64,000 bases of DNA from Lachnospiraceae bacterium C1.1 (GTDB lineage Bacteria; Bacillota; Clostridia; Lachnospirales; Lachnospiraceae), in contig JAUISW010000001.1 of NCBI GenBank assembly GCA_030434875.1, forward strand, positions 1,065,501-1,129,500. The letters are read 5' to 3'. A program made the translations under genes and the position numbers. Positions 27,553 through 37,994 of the stretch are shown one piece after another. The stretch's first letter is position 1, and each line of letters begins with the position of its first letter. Below the pieces are notes generated by a model. That model was not told the origin of the DNA and did no database searches. It saw only the letters and a program-made list of their open reading frames with translations.

Positions 27553-30138
27553 ATGTTAAAGCTTTCAAAAATCACAGTCGAGGGAAGTGAAAATAAAATA
27601 GTCACTGATGTAGAGAGACCACATATTTCTTTTTCACTGGTCAGCGATAGAGAAAATGTGACGATCAAAGATGCCTGCATAAGCATAAACGGATGGGAAA
27701 CACATACGAAAGAACAGATCCGTATCGAATATGCAGGAGAGCCTCTTAAGAGCTGCCGGAGATATCCCGTAAAGATCAAAGTTACTGATAATACCGGAGA
27801 AACTGCTGAAGCTGAGACATTTTTTGAGACAGGCAAGCTTTCAGATGATTGGAAGGGAAATTTTATAACAGATGGAGATTTCCGTTTTAAGGAAAAGAAA
27901 ACTTCGCCTGTTCCCATGACTTTTAGAAAAAGGTTCAATTGCAGTAAAAAAATAAGAAGAGCCAGAATTTATTCCACCGCCATCGGAATTTATTTTATGA
28001 CTCTGAATGGCAGTAGGATAGGAGAGGATTATTTTACTCCGGGGTTAACATCATATAAGCATACGCTCCAATATGAAACATATGATATTGGCGACATTTT
28101 ATCCGAGAATAACGAGCTCATGGCTATCGTCGGGGGCGGCTGGGCTGTAGGAGCGTTTACATTTGGATGGAAAAACCGTATAACTGCACCCAGACAGGCA
28201 TTCAAGGCGGAAATCCACATCGAGTACGAAGATGATTCCATAGAGATCATTCCGACAGACGAAAGCTGGGATGTGACCGAAGAAGGACGTTACAGATACG
28301 GTGATTTCTATAACGGTGAAATTTACGATGCAAGAATAGATTATAACAAAATTAACTGGAAAAAAACGAGCTTTGAAAAAGTAAAGATAAATCCTGAGCT
28401 TTTGGCTGAATATGGTTCACCCGTAAGGGTTCATGAAATCTTAAAGCCCGTGAGCAGCTTTAAGGCAAAATCCGGAATGATAATATATGATTTCGGTCAG
28501 AATTTTGCAGGTGTGATAAATGCAAAAATAAACGGCAGAGACGGTCAGGAGATAGTATTCCGGCATACTGAAATACTGATGGATTCAGAGCTTTATACTG
28601 AGCCTTTGAGGTCGGCGAAGGCTGAAGCGCGTTATAAGTGTGTAAACGGAAAACAGGAATATTCACCTAAGTTAACCTATATGGGATTCAGATATGTAGG
28701 TGTCAGTGGCATAGATGAAAAAGACATTGAACTTGAAGCTTTTGTATTATATTCAGATATTAAATCTACCGGAACCTTTAAATGCTCTGATGAAAGGATC
28801 AACCGTCTGCAGAAGAATATCCGCTACAGTGCAAAATCAAACTTCATGGACATTCCCACTGACTGCCCGCAGCGTGATGAGAGAATGGGATGGACCGGTG
28901 ATATAGCTCTTTTTGCTCCTACAGCCTGTTACAATTTTGAGGTCAACAGATTTTTACGTAAATGGCTTAAGGATGTTAAAAACGAGCAGCGACCGGGAGG
29001 CGGGATAAATGTAGTTATCCCTGAACAGGGATTTAATTATCCCCCGGCTGTTGTGGCTTTCTGGGGAGACTGCTGTATTTTGGTTCCATGGGCTATGTAT
29101 ATGGCATATGGAGACAAGGATATTCTGTGGGAAATGTATCCTGTCATGAAAAAATATCTTGGAGCTGTTAAATTCTGGGCAGGTTTTGCGTGCATAGGAA
29201 GAACGAACAGACATACCTGGAGATGGTTCCATCAATATGGTGACTGGGTTGCTCCAAATGTAAAAATGTGGGCATGTATGAACAGAGGCCTGTGGACAGC
29301 AACTGCCGACTGGTCAAATTCCTGCTCGATAGTTTCACAGATTGCTGAGATTCTGGGAAATCACGAAGACGCTGAATACTATAAAAAGCTGAAATCAGAG
29401 ATCGACAGGGCTTACAGAAAAAGATTTCTCCGTGATGACGGACATATGAAACAGCAGCTGCATCCATTTTCAAGACATGGTCTGGGTAAAAAGGGAGAGT
29501 TTCAGACCGGATATGTTCTCCCTCTTGCATTTAACATGCTGGATGCTGATATGAAGGAAAAAGTCTTAAATCAGCTTATAAGAATGATCAAAGAAGCTGA
29601 TTATCATATTCAGACAGGTTTTCCGGGAACACCATTTATTCTTTTTGCCCTGGCAGATAATGGAAAGGCTGATGAAGCCTATAAAATGCTGATGACAGAT
29701 ACCTGCCCGTCATGGCTTTACGAGGTGAAGGCAGGTGGAACAACTATTTGGGAAAGATGGGATGCCTTAAGGGAAGATGGAACATGTAATACCGGAAATG
29801 ATGACGGAACAAATGGAATGACTTCCTTTAACCATTATGCCAGCGGTTCCATAGGGAACTTTTTCTATAAACGTATTGCCGGAATAGAGCCTTTAGATGC
29901 CGGTTATAAGAGGTTTTCGATCAGACCTGTTCCGGGCGGCGGATTAAGTTATGCCAGTGGGACTTTGGAAAGTCCATATGGACTCATAAAATCCGAATGG
30001 CATATAGAAAACGGGAAATTCAGGATCAATATAGAGGTTCCCGTTGGAACTGAATGTGAACTTACGCTTCCGGGTGGCAAGATGCAAAGATTCGGAAGCG
30101 GAAATTATGAAGTCTGTGAGGTTTATAAAGATGCTTGA
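27553..30138 (+). CDS. Family 78 alpha-L-rhamnosidase
   Basis: This 861-residue glycoside hydrolase removes terminal alpha-L-rhamnose from plant glycosides or pectin side chains. The domains run in the GH78 order: an N-terminal fibronectin-like part, Bac_rhamnosid_N (LNGSRIGEDYFTPGLTSYKH near residue 155), a linker sandwich, and the six-hairpin catalytic barrel. The barrel carries the acidic segment DIPTDCPQRDERMGWTGDI near residue 434. A C-terminal sandwich (GYKRFSIRPVPGGGLSYASG) ends it. No signal peptide is seen, so it acts on imported rhamnosides. The next gene, a sugar symporter, overlaps its end by eight bases. Confidence 0.92.
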   Translation: MLKLSKITVEGSENKIVTDVERPHISFSLVSDRENVTIKDACISINGWETHTKEQIRIEYAGEPLKSCRRYPVKIKVTDNTGETAEAETFFETGKLSDDWKGNFITDGDFRFKEKKTSPVPMTFRKRFNCSKKIRRARIYSTAIGIYFMTLNGSRIGEDYFTPGLTSYKHTLQYETYDIGDILSENNELMAIVGGGWAVGAFTFGWKNRITAPRQAFKAEIHIEYEDDSIEIIPTDESWDVTEEGRYRYGDFYNGEIYDARIDYNKINWKKTSFEKVKINPELLAEYGSPVRVHEILKPVSSFKAKSGMIIYDFGQNFAGVINAKINGRDGQEIVFRHTEILMDSELYTEPLRSAKAEARYKCVNGKQEYSPKLTYMGFRYVGVSGIDEKDIELEAFVLYSDIKSTGTFKCSDERINRLQKNIRYSAKSNFMDIPTDCPQRDERMGWTGDIALFAPTACYNFEVNRFLRKWLKDVKNEQRPGGGINVVIPEQGFNYPPAVVAFWGDCCILVPWAMYMAYGDKDILWEMYPVMKKYLGAVKFWAGFACIGRTNRHTWRWFHQYGDWVAPNVKMWACMNRGLWTATADWSNSCSIVSQIAEILGNHEDAEYYKKLKSEIDRAYRKRFLRDDGHMKQQLHPFSRHGLGKKGEFQTGYVLPLAFNMLDADMKEKVLNQLIRMIKEADYHIQTGFPGTPFILFALADNGKADEAYKMLMTDTCPSWLYEVKAGGTTIWERWDALREDGTCNTGNDDGTNGMTSFNHYASGSIGNFFYKRIAGIEPLDAGYKRFSIRPVPGGGLSYASGTLESPYGLIKSEWHIENGKFRINIEVPVGTECELTLPGGKMQRFGSGNYEVCEVYKDA

Positions 30139-31615
30139 AAAAATTTTGCCGAAAACAAAAATTGCTTCGGATGAAGTCAAAATGCCTGAATTGGCTCTTG
30201 GATATTTCCTTGGTCCTTTTCTTGCGTTTATCTCAAATGCAATTTTCGGATCATATCTCAACAGATATTATTCAGATGTCCTGGGATGGACTGATGCTGA
30301 AAGATTCGGGATATTTTCAGCAGTACTTCCGATGGTTTCTGTTTTGTGTGTTATAGCAGGGAATCTGATAGTCGGTCATTTTATTGACAATACCAGAACC
30401 CGTGAAGGAAAGGCAAGACCATTTATGTTTTTGTCTATCCCGCTCATCATTCTGGCGATAGCCATGCTTTTTATGACACCTGTAAAGCTGAGTCCGCTCA
30501 TACAGATGATATGGATCGCTGTTTCGTATAATCTTTACTATGCAGTTGCATATCCTTTGTTTTATACATCACACAGTTCCATGGTTGGTCTTTCTACCAG
30601 AAATTCTGACAAGAGGGGACTGCTTGCAACTCTTTCCAACGCTTCCGGTGTGGCAGCTGTAGGTGTTGGCGCAAGCATACTTGTACCCATACTTTTACAG
30701 AGTTTTCTCTTTGTAAGCAAAGACGGCATTATAGATACGGCAGCCAGTTATGATAACTGGAGAAAATGCATGATAGTCCTCTGCATAATATCTGCGCTCG
30801 GCATCCTTCTTGAATATTTTTTTACGAGAGAGAGAATTACTGAAGAAAACATGAAGCTTGGCATAAAAGAAGAAAAACTGCCTATGAAAAAGCAGATTTC
30901 GGTATGCATGAGTGATAAGTACTGGTGGCTGATAATTCTTTATTTTTTCCTTTTCCAGCTTGGGGGACTGATAAAAAACGGTTCCATGAGCTATTACTGC
31001 AGGTGGATGTTCGATGGTATTTCTACAGAAAGTGCTGCAGGAACAGCAATGGGAACCCTCGGACTTATCGGTGGTCTCCCTACTGCCGTCGGAATGGTCG
31101 CAGCCTGGCCTATTGCCAATAAGCTCGGTAAGACAAGAGCGGTTACATTCGGAATGATTTTTTCAGTTATAGGCGGTCTTATAAGCTTTATCGATATCCA
31201 TAATTTTGTAATTGTCTGTACAGGCGTGATCCTTAAAGGTATCGGTTCGATTCCTGCAATGTATGTAACTCTGGCAATACTTTCAGATGTGCTGGATCAT
31301 CTGGAGGCAAAGAACGGATTCAGAAGTGATGGTTTTACAATGTCAGTATATGGAGCGATCATGGTGGGACTCGCAGGGCTTGGAAACGGAATTATAAACG
31401 CCCTTTTATCTGTCAGCGGATATGACCCTTCAAGGACAATACAGAATGCTTCAGTGTCGAATACACTTACACTCTGTTATCTTGGAATGGAGCTTATATG
31501 CTACGCGATAATCATTGTCCTGATGATCTTCCTTGATGTCGAAAAGCATACAAAAGAGAATCAGGCAAAGATCGCAGCAAATCAGAAAGAAGCAATAAAT
31601 GCATCAAAGGCATGA
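30131..31615 (+). CDS. GPH-family sugar:cation symporter
   Basis: This 494-residue transporter of the glycoside-pentoside-hexuronide family (MFS superfamily) has about twelve helices. Its diagnostic segments are ALGYFLGPFLAFISNAIFGSY at the start and DNTRTREGKARPFMFLSIPL near residue 88. I start it at 30131, inside the rhamnosidase end, because a GTGAGG-type ribosome site lies about eight bases before it and the sequence begins the family core there. Its position implies uptake of the rhamnoside or other glycoside that the neighbouring hydrolases cut. Confidence 0.88.
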   Translation: MLEKILPKTKIASDEVKMPELALGYFLGPFLAFISNAIFGSYLNRYYSDVLGWTDAERFGIFSAVLPMVSVLCVIAGNLIVGHFIDNTRTREGKARPFMFLSIPLIILAIAMLFMTPVKLSPLIQMIWIAVSYNLYYAVAYPLFYTSHSSMVGLSTRNSDKRGLLATLSNASGVAAVGVGASILVPILLQSFLFVSKDGIIDTAASYDNWRKCMIVLCIISALGILLEYFFTRERITEENMKLGIKEEKLPMKKQISVCMSDKYWWLIILYFFLFQLGGLIKNGSMSYYCRWMFDGISTESAAGTAMGTLGLIGGLPTAVGMVAAWPIANKLGKTRAVTFGMIFSVIGGLISFIDIHNFVIVCTGVILKGIGSIPAMYVTLAILSDVLDHLEAKNGFRSDGFTMSVYGAIMVGLAGLGNGIINALLSVSGYDPSRTIQNASVSNTLTLCYLGMELICYAIIIVLMIFLDVEKHTKENQAKIAANQKEAINASKA

Positions 31616-31680
31616 AGTTAAAGTGTGGATAGTTATGGTGTAAGCCATATATGAAAGTTATCAGAGGAGGTATTATTAAA

Positions 31681-34600
31681 ATGAAAACTCGAAGATATAT
31701 GTGGAGGGGGCTTACGACGGTTTCTGCGTCGCTTCTGGCACTTACGGTAGCTGCCAGCCCGATCATAGAAAGCTCACGGACTGACATTGATAAATATCTC
31801 GGAACAAAAAGTTCCAGGATAATAACAGATGGGTCTGAGGATAAGTCAGCGATATATACTTATAAATCAGATTACAGCAGTACCGACGAGCTGCTGAAGG
31901 CTATTGCCGACCTCGGAGAAAGAATGAACGAAGAAGGCAGTGTTCTTTTGAAAAACAATAATTCAGCACTTCCTTTATCTAAAGCTGAAACAGAAAAAAT
32001 ATCCCTTCTTGGATATTCAAGCTATTATCCTGTTCAGGGTGGTGATATGGGAAGTACTCTTGCAGAAAATTCCGGAACAAGCGCTGATACTGTAGATTTT
32101 TTGACTGCTTTATCAGCAAAAGGTTTTAAGATCAATCCAACTCTTGAAAAAATATATACCGGGTTGAAAGAGGAGATCAAGGGCGAAAGCGTAATGCCCT
32201 GGGGACAGACCTTTTCATATTATCATGCAGTTGCTCCCGCGATCGGTGGTGTATTTTCAAATCCGGAACCTACAATTGACCGACTTAACAAAGAAGATTC
32301 CTCATGGAAAGATACTCTTTCTGATTACAACACCATGATCGTAACAATAGGAAGAGGTGCAGCAGAAAACGGAAATTACACCCCTGGAAAAGACGGAGTT
32401 GAGGCTGATTCCGGCCAGTCTGATCCTTTGGGACTTTCTGATTCAGAGCGTGAAATAATTGCTGCGGCTAAATCCGCTAAAGAGGCAAATGGTGGTAAAG
32501 TCATAGTTCTTCTTAACAATGCAAGTGCTATGGAGATTGAAGAACTCAAAGAAGATGACGGAGTTGATGCTATATTAGAGATCGGACTTCCCGGTGGATA
32601 TGGATTTTATGGGGTGTGTGATGTTCTCAGCGGTGCTGAAAATCCTTCCGGACGACTTTCTGATACTTACGCTGTAAATAATGCAAATTCTCCTGCAGCC
32701 CAGAATTACGGGAATTATGAGTATACAAACGCTGACAGCGAATATTCCATCAACTCAGAAATAGTTGAAGCTGAGGGAATTTATACCGGTTATAAATATT
32801 ATGAGACCAGATATGCGGATCTTGTAAATTCAGTGGGAAATGCTGACAGTACAAAAGGCAGCACAAGCGGAAAAGCATGGAATTATGATGATGAAGTTAC
32901 ATATCCCTTCGGATATGGCTTATCATATACCAGCTTCGAACAGACTCTCGACAAATTGGATGTCAATTTGGAAGACAGGACTGTAACGGCTACGGTAACA
33001 GTTAAGAATACAGGCAGTACAGCCGGAAAAGATGTTGTACAGTTATATGTATCCACTCCTTATACAGATTATGATAAAGAGCATCTGGTTGAAAAATCGG
33101 CAATTCAGCTCCTTGATTATGCCAAAACAAGCCTTTTGGAAAGCGGTGAATCGGAAACCCTGACAATAACAGCTGATGCACAGTATATGGCAAGTTATGA
33201 CAGTTCTTTTGAAAATGCAGACGGAAGTCTTGGAAATTATATTTTAGACCAGGGAGATTATTATTTCACCATTGGTTCTGACTCACATGATGCAGTTAAT
33301 AACGTGCTTTCCATGAGCACAGATATCAATAAGGCTGAATCCGCTTCAGATACGGAAATTGCGGAAGCTGATGTTGAGACCGAAACGGCTGCAAATGATA
33401 CAGATGGAACAGATACTGTAAAATGGACACTTGATAATTTTGATTCCGAAAGCTTCAGCACTACGAAGAACGGCACTAAAGTTTCTAACCAGTTAAGCGA
33501 TATGGATCTCAATTATTATATGCCGGGTACGGTAACTTATCTCAGCAGGAGCGACTGGGACGCAACATGGCCTGTAACCTACAATGATCTTACAGCTACT
33601 GACGATATGCTTGATGTAATGAAAAACGGCACGTACCAGATCACAGAAAATGGTGACAGCAATTCCGTTACCTTTGATGCTGACAATGGTCTGACTCTTG
33701 CAAGCCTCAAGGGTGTTACCGACATCAATGATGAAAGATATTCAAAGCTCATGGATCAGCTTTCGCTCAAGGAGGCTATGATCAGGACGGCTTTTGGCGG
33801 AACAAGCACAAAGACAATTGAGTCTATACTTTCACCTGAAACAATACAGAATGACGGACCGAACGGATTTGGTTCATATACTCTTGGACAATACGCAAAC
33901 ACAGATACTTCAAGCGGAGATCCTTATGTAATTGATAAAAATGATCCAAACATGAATTACAAGTTTGGAACTATGTGCTCTGAAACAGTTATAGGACAGA
34001 CCTTTAACAAAGATTTAGCTTACGAATACGGAAAAATCTGCGGAAATTACTCAATTTGGGCAAATACAACGATCCTCTGGGGAGCAGGAACAAACCTTCA
34101 TCGCGTGCCTTATAATGCAAGAAACCATGAATATTATTCAGAAGATCCAATTTTAACCGCATTTCAGGGTGCAGCTTTCGTTAAAGGCGGAAATGAATAT
34201 GGATGCATTATAGCCCAGAAACATTTTGCTTTTAATGACACAGAGATCAACCGTACAGGTATTTCAGTATTTATGACTGAGCAGAAAGCCCGGGAGGGTG
34301 AGCTCCGTGCAATGCAGTCAGCGGTTGAAGATGCCGGCGAGCTTGGAATCATGACTGCTTATAATCGTGTAGGTGTAACAGCTGATAACGCACATTATGG
34401 GCTTATGATGAATATTCTCCGCAAAGAATGGGGATTTAAGGGTCTTATGAGTGAAGACTTTATCCAGGATCCGTTCTATGCATCCCTTAAAGATGCTGTT
34501 CACTGCGGAATAACAATGACATGTAATACCGGTGATAATAAAATAGAGGCCGTTTCTTCTAAATGGAGTTACTGGACGGAAGAAAATGTAGGTAAAGACG

Positions 34601-34851
34601 CAACACTGATGAACGATCTGAAAACTGTAATGCTTTATCAGAATTATGCGCTTGCAAATTCAAATGCAATGGACGGACTCGGAATCAGCTCAAAGATTGT
34701 AAGTGTTAATACCTGGTATGACAATGCAGTTATTGCTGCTAAAATATTATTTGCATTATTGACGCTGCTTTTTGCGTATTTATATCTTAAGAGCAGCAAA
34801 AAAACAAATGTAATTATCGAAGAAATAAGGAAAGAAGAGGTACAGGTATGA
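31681..34851 (+). CDS. Family 3 beta-glucosidase with swapped domain order and membrane anchors
   Basis: This 1,056-residue protein is a glycoside hydrolase family 3 enzyme with its modules in reverse. The GH3 C-domain comes first (EEGSVLLKNNNSALPLSKA near residue 90), then a fibronectin-type module (DVVQLYVSTPYTDYDKEHL), and only then the barrel (near 690 to 960: QNDGPNGFGSY, QKHFAFNDTEINRTGIS, GFKGLMSEDF with the likely nucleophile Asp). Reversed GH3 enzymes are known from Butyrivibrio fibrisolvens and Ruminococcus albus. A hydrophobic N-terminus and a C-terminal helix (ILFALLTLLFAYLYLK) suggest membrane attachment, which those enzymes usually lack. The ATG at 31681 follows AGAGGAGG. Confidence 0.88.
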   Translation: MKTRRYMWRGLTTVSASLLALTVAASPIIESSRTDIDKYLGTKSSRIITDGSEDKSAIYTYKSDYSSTDELLKAIADLGERMNEEGSVLLKNNNSALPLSKAETEKISLLGYSSYYPVQGGDMGSTLAENSGTSADTVDFLTALSAKGFKINPTLEKIYTGLKEEIKGESVMPWGQTFSYYHAVAPAIGGVFSNPEPTIDRLNKEDSSWKDTLSDYNTMIVTIGRGAAENGNYTPGKDGVEADSGQSDPLGLSDSEREIIAAAKSAKEANGGKVIVLLNNASAMEIEELKEDDGVDAILEIGLPGGYGFYGVCDVLSGAENPSGRLSDTYAVNNANSPAAQNYGNYEYTNADSEYSINSEIVEAEGIYTGYKYYETRYADLVNSVGNADSTKGSTSGKAWNYDDEVTYPFGYGLSYTSFEQTLDKLDVNLEDRTVTATVTVKNTGSTAGKDVVQLYVSTPYTDYDKEHLVEKSAIQLLDYAKTSLLESGESETLTITADAQYMASYDSSFENADGSLGNYILDQGDYYFTIGSDSHDAVNNVLSMSTDINKAESASDTEIAEADVETETAANDTDGTDTVKWTLDNFDSESFSTTKNGTKVSNQLSDMDLNYYMPGTVTYLSRSDWDATWPVTYNDLTATDDMLDVMKNGTYQITENGDSNSVTFDADNGLTLASLKGVTDINDERYSKLMDQLSLKEAMIRTAFGGTSTKTIESILSPETIQNDGPNGFGSYTLGQYANTDTSSGDPYVIDKNDPNMNYKFGTMCSETVIGQTFNKDLAYEYGKICGNYSIWANTTILWGAGTNLHRVPYNARNHEYYSEDPILTAFQGAAFVKGGNEYGCIIAQKHFAFNDTEINRTGISVFMTEQKAREGELRAMQSAVEDAGELGIMTAYNRVGVTADNAHYGLMMNILRKEWGFKGLMSEDFIQDPFYASLKDAVHCGITMTCNTGDNKIEAVSSKWSYWTEENVGKDATLMNDLKTVMLYQNYALANSNAMDGLGISSKIVSVNTWYDNAVIAAKILFALLTLLFAYLYLKSSKKTNVIIEEIRKEEVQV

Positions 34852-35294
34852 AAAAAGCCGCAGGATTTTATCTGACAATAATTTCAGGGATAATGACTGT
34901 TGTTGCATTGATTGCATACATTATTAACTGTCAGACAGCATATTTTTCTAAAAGCGGACTAAATCCGCTGATAATTGCCGGAGGAATTCTGGCAGTTATC
35001 AGTGAGGCAATTTACCTTAAATATTCAGCTTATGATGAAAAAAGAAAGCTGGCTGATGCAGCTATTGTGATAAGCGGTGTATCAATTACGGTATGTCTGA
35101 TAACATTTATCGGAAGCAGGGTTTATGGAGCGGCATCTATAATGACATTCGAAATGAGTGAACAAAACCTTGCAGATTTGACAGGAGCATTTATCGGAAT
35201 AGGAATATGCTTTGCAGCATTTTTAATGACGATCATTTCATCATTCATGGCAAGTTATAAAAAAATAGAAATTAAAGAAGAAGCTGTTAACTGA
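34848..35294 (+). CDS. Small four-helix membrane protein
   Basis: The 148-residue protein has four hydrophobic helices (about residues 7-24, 38-56, 72-92 and 112-135) and a basic end. Its ATG overlaps the GH3 stop (ATGA-type overlap), so it belongs to the carbohydrate operon and is translationally coupled. I do not recognise a family. A partner role for the membrane-bound GH3 enzyme is plausible from position only. Confidence 0.7.
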   Translation: MKKAAGFYLTIISGIMTVVALIAYIINCQTAYFSKSGLNPLIIAGGILAVISEAIYLKYSAYDEKRKLADAAIVISGVSITVCLITFIGSRVYGAASIMTFEMSEQNLADLTGAFIGIGICFAAFLMTIISSFMASYKKIEIKEEAVN

Positions 35295-35306
35295 ATAAAA
35301 TAAATA

Positions 35307-35358
35307 AAAATCAGGCTTGGTTAACATAAAGAAATTATGTCGACCAAGTCTGATTTAT
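35307..35358. terminator. Terminator at the end of the carbohydrate operon
   Basis: AAATCAGGCTTGGT pairs with ACCAAGTCTGATTT (one G-T pair) and is followed by a T-rich stretch on the plus strand. It lies between convergent genes. Confidence 0.75.
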
Positions 35359-35447
35359 TTACGTATATATTATTATATATTGTTTTTTATATATAAATAT
35401 TCGTAAAATTTATATTATGCGAACAAATAGATATATACTCTCACAAG

Positions 35448-37994
35448 TTACTTTTTGCTGCGTGCATTTGTCATTGACTCCAACATGGCCTGATAACGAT
35501 CCTGCTGTGAAGCTTTTATTGTCTCTTCAATATTCATGAATTTGGAGTATATGGCTTTGCCGGCTACGGGATAAAGCGTACATGAATTACCATTGGCTGA
35601 ATGAATTCCGGAAATTCTTTCGAGAATATTGTTTTTCGTTTTTTCAACCTCAATTTCATCAGTAAATTGAAAAACAATTATAAATTCATCACCTGTAAAT
35701 CTTCCGATTGTTGCCGAATTTCCAAATGACTTGATCAAGACGTTTGCCATTTTCTGAACAATAATCTTTGATATATTCTTTCCCAGATATTTTTTTACTT
35801 CATCAAAATTACTGACCTTTAATGAAATAATCGCAAAATCCTGCTCGTGGAATTCAAAGGCATCGCTGAATCTAAGTAATTCAAGCATCATACCTCTCAC
35901 GTTCAATAATCCGGTCAGATTATCAATAATATTAGCCTCTCTTTTCTTTTTCTCTTCATTAAGATCTGTAACATCCTTAAAATATCCAACCAGACCAACT
36001 ATAGAGCCATTTTTGTAAACAGGCATTTTACTGGCAATAATACTTCGCTCAATACCTCTGATTATACAATGTCCGGGAACTTCATGCGTTACAAAGCCCT
36101 CCTTGATCACTCTTTCTTCATCTTCTTTATAAGGCCCCGGCTCTACATGCCAGCCAACTTCCTCGTCATTCTTATTTAGGATGCGGTCAATATTGTCCAT
36201 ACCATAGTAATCAAGAAATGTTCTGTTTGCTCCGAGGAATTTTCTGTCTTTATCTTTCCAGAAGATTCCAATAGATGAGTTTTCAATAAGACTCTGCCAT
36301 AAGATACTATTGCTTATCTCGGAGGAATTTTCCAATTCCGATTTATCTTTATTCTGATTAAGCAATGATACAACATTTGAATCAGCATTTCTTAAAAGGA
36401 TCAAAATCTCATCTTTTCCCGCAATTGTTGCTATACAGATCTTCCATTGATACTCTCCTTTAATATCAATGACTCTGACGTATTTATTGAGAAAATTTCT
36501 ACCGCTATTATGAATTCGCGAACGTATATCCTTAAAATCCAAAAATTCTATAAGATCATGATAATCATTCGGATAAATCTGATTTTTTATAAAAGTATCT
36601 GTAAATTCTTCGATAGTGTCTATCGTTTTTACACTCGTATGCTGCAGACTGGCTCCGTTATTTGCAAGATAAGGAATCTCAACTATATTTTTTGCCAGAT
36701 CAAATATGTATACGCTATCATAAATAGAATAAATATTTCTTAAAAGAGAATCCAGTCTGTCATGTCTGCTTGCATCGCTCCTTGTAAGATTCTGGAAAGA
36801 AAAAAGAACGGCATATTTTGTCTCTCCATTGGCTATTAGCTGTGTTCTCAGGATAAAATACTGCCCGTTTTCAGCAAAAGTTATTTCTTCATGACCGGTA
36901 ACCCTGGTTTTGGCAAACAAAGTCGCAACTCTGTTGCCAACTATCAGATTCTTTTTTATAAATTCAATTATTTCTTCTTTTTGATATGCTAATCCTATGG
37001 TTTTAATTTCTGCCTTAAAAGCATCATTTTCATATAATATATCGAAGCCATGTTCGCTGATCTCTATGATTGTAAGCGGTATGGAATCAAGCTCTTTCAA
37101 GCCATAAGAATTATCATCCTTGTAAAATGTAAATGGAGCGGAACTTAATACATTTACATTACCAATCGAATCATAATATTTTCTTTCCCATAGCCCTTCT
37201 GACAATGAAGGATCATCAAGTAATTCTTTCAGTAGTTCATTGAAAGGTCTTGGTCTTGAAAACAAATATCCCTGAACTTTTTCACAGCCAATATATTTTA
37301 AAAATTCATACTGCTCTTCTGTTTCTACTCCTTCAGCCAGAGTTTTCATTCCTATATTTTTAGACATTTCCACAACAGCGCGTATTATAGCACGTGATCT
37401 GGGCCTTAGATCTGATAAAAACTTCATATCAATCTTTAAGGTATCAAAATTAAAGTCTTTTAAGGCGTTAAGTGAAGAATACCCATTTCCAAAATCATCC
37501 ATCCAAACCTGATAACCAGCACTCTTAAATTTATCAATTATAGCAATAACAAGCTGGTTATCAGCATTTATAGCTGTTTCAGTTATTTCAATATTAATAA
37601 GATCCTTTGGTATTGCATACTTATTTACAGCATCATCTACAGTTGAAAACATATCACAAGATTCAAAATCAAGTCTGGAGATATTAAAAGAAACAGGTAA
37701 GATCGGATGAGAATTGTTGATTATATAACGAAGATCATGACAGATTTCGTTGATAATATAACTATCCAATAAATGTATAAGGTTGTTATTCTCGAGCACA
37801 CCAATAAAAGAAGCCGGACTTAATAAACCTTTATCCGGATCCACCCATCTTGCCAGCGCTTCAAATCCGCAAAATTTTCTGGAAATTGTGCGTACAACAG
37901 GCTGATAATATACTTTTATATAATGATCGTTGAGTGCTTTGTCAAAATTCTCAAGTATGTATGAATCTTCAATTAAGCCATTGGCCATAACCAA
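35448..37994 (-). CDS. EAL-PAS-GGDEF cyclic-di-GMP signalling protein
   Basis: This 848-residue protein has an EAL phosphodiesterase domain first (residues about 10-250). All key elements are present: FEALARW, NIEITETAI, MDDFGNGYSSLNAL, LKIDMKFL, TLAEGVETEEQ and VQGYLFSRP. A long PAS-like middle follows (IFWKDKDRKFLGANRTFLDYYG near residue 580). The C-terminal diguanylate cyclase-type domain has DNLTGLLN but reads TGDEF in place of GGDEF. It is probably an active phosphodiesterase with a degenerate or regulatory cyclase domain. The EAL-first order is the reverse of the usual GGDEF-EAL tandem. No membrane segment is seen. Confidence 0.9.
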   Translation of the reverse strand: MVMANGLIEDSYILENFDKALNDHYIKVYYQPVVRTISRKFCGFEALARWVDPDKGLLSPASFIGVLENNNLIHLLDSYIINEICHDLRYIINNSHPILPVSFNISRLDFESCDMFSTVDDAVNKYAIPKDLINIEITETAINADNQLVIAIIDKFKSAGYQVWMDDFGNGYSSLNALKDFNFDTLKIDMKFLSDLRPRSRAIIRAVVEMSKNIGMKTLAEGVETEEQYEFLKYIGCEKVQGYLFSRPRPFNELLKELLDDPSLSEGLWERKYYDSIGNVNVLSSAPFTFYKDDNSYGLKELDSIPLTIIEISEHGFDILYENDAFKAEIKTIGLAYQKEEIIEFIKKNLIVGNRVATLFAKTRVTGHEEITFAENGQYFILRTQLIANGETKYAVLFSFQNLTRSDASRHDRLDSLLRNIYSIYDSVYIFDLAKNIVEIPYLANNGASLQHTSVKTIDTIEEFTDTFIKNQIYPNDYHDLIEFLDFKDIRSRIHNSGRNFLNKYVRVIDIKGEYQWKICIATIAGKDEILILLRNADSNVVSLLNQNKDKSELENSSEISNSILWQSLIENSSIGIFWKDKDRKFLGANRTFLDYYGMDNIDRILNKNDEEVGWHVEPGPYKEDEERVIKEGFVTHEVPGHCIIRGIERSIIASKMPVYKNGSIVGLVGYFKDVTDLNEEKKKREANIIDNLTGLLNVRGMMLELLRFSDAFEFHEQDFAIISLKVSNFDEVKKYLGKNISKIIVQKMANVLIKSFGNSATIGRFTGDEFIIVFQFTDEIEVEKTKNNILERISGIHSANGNSCTLYPVAGKAIYSKFMNIEETIKASQQDRYQAMLESMTNARSKK

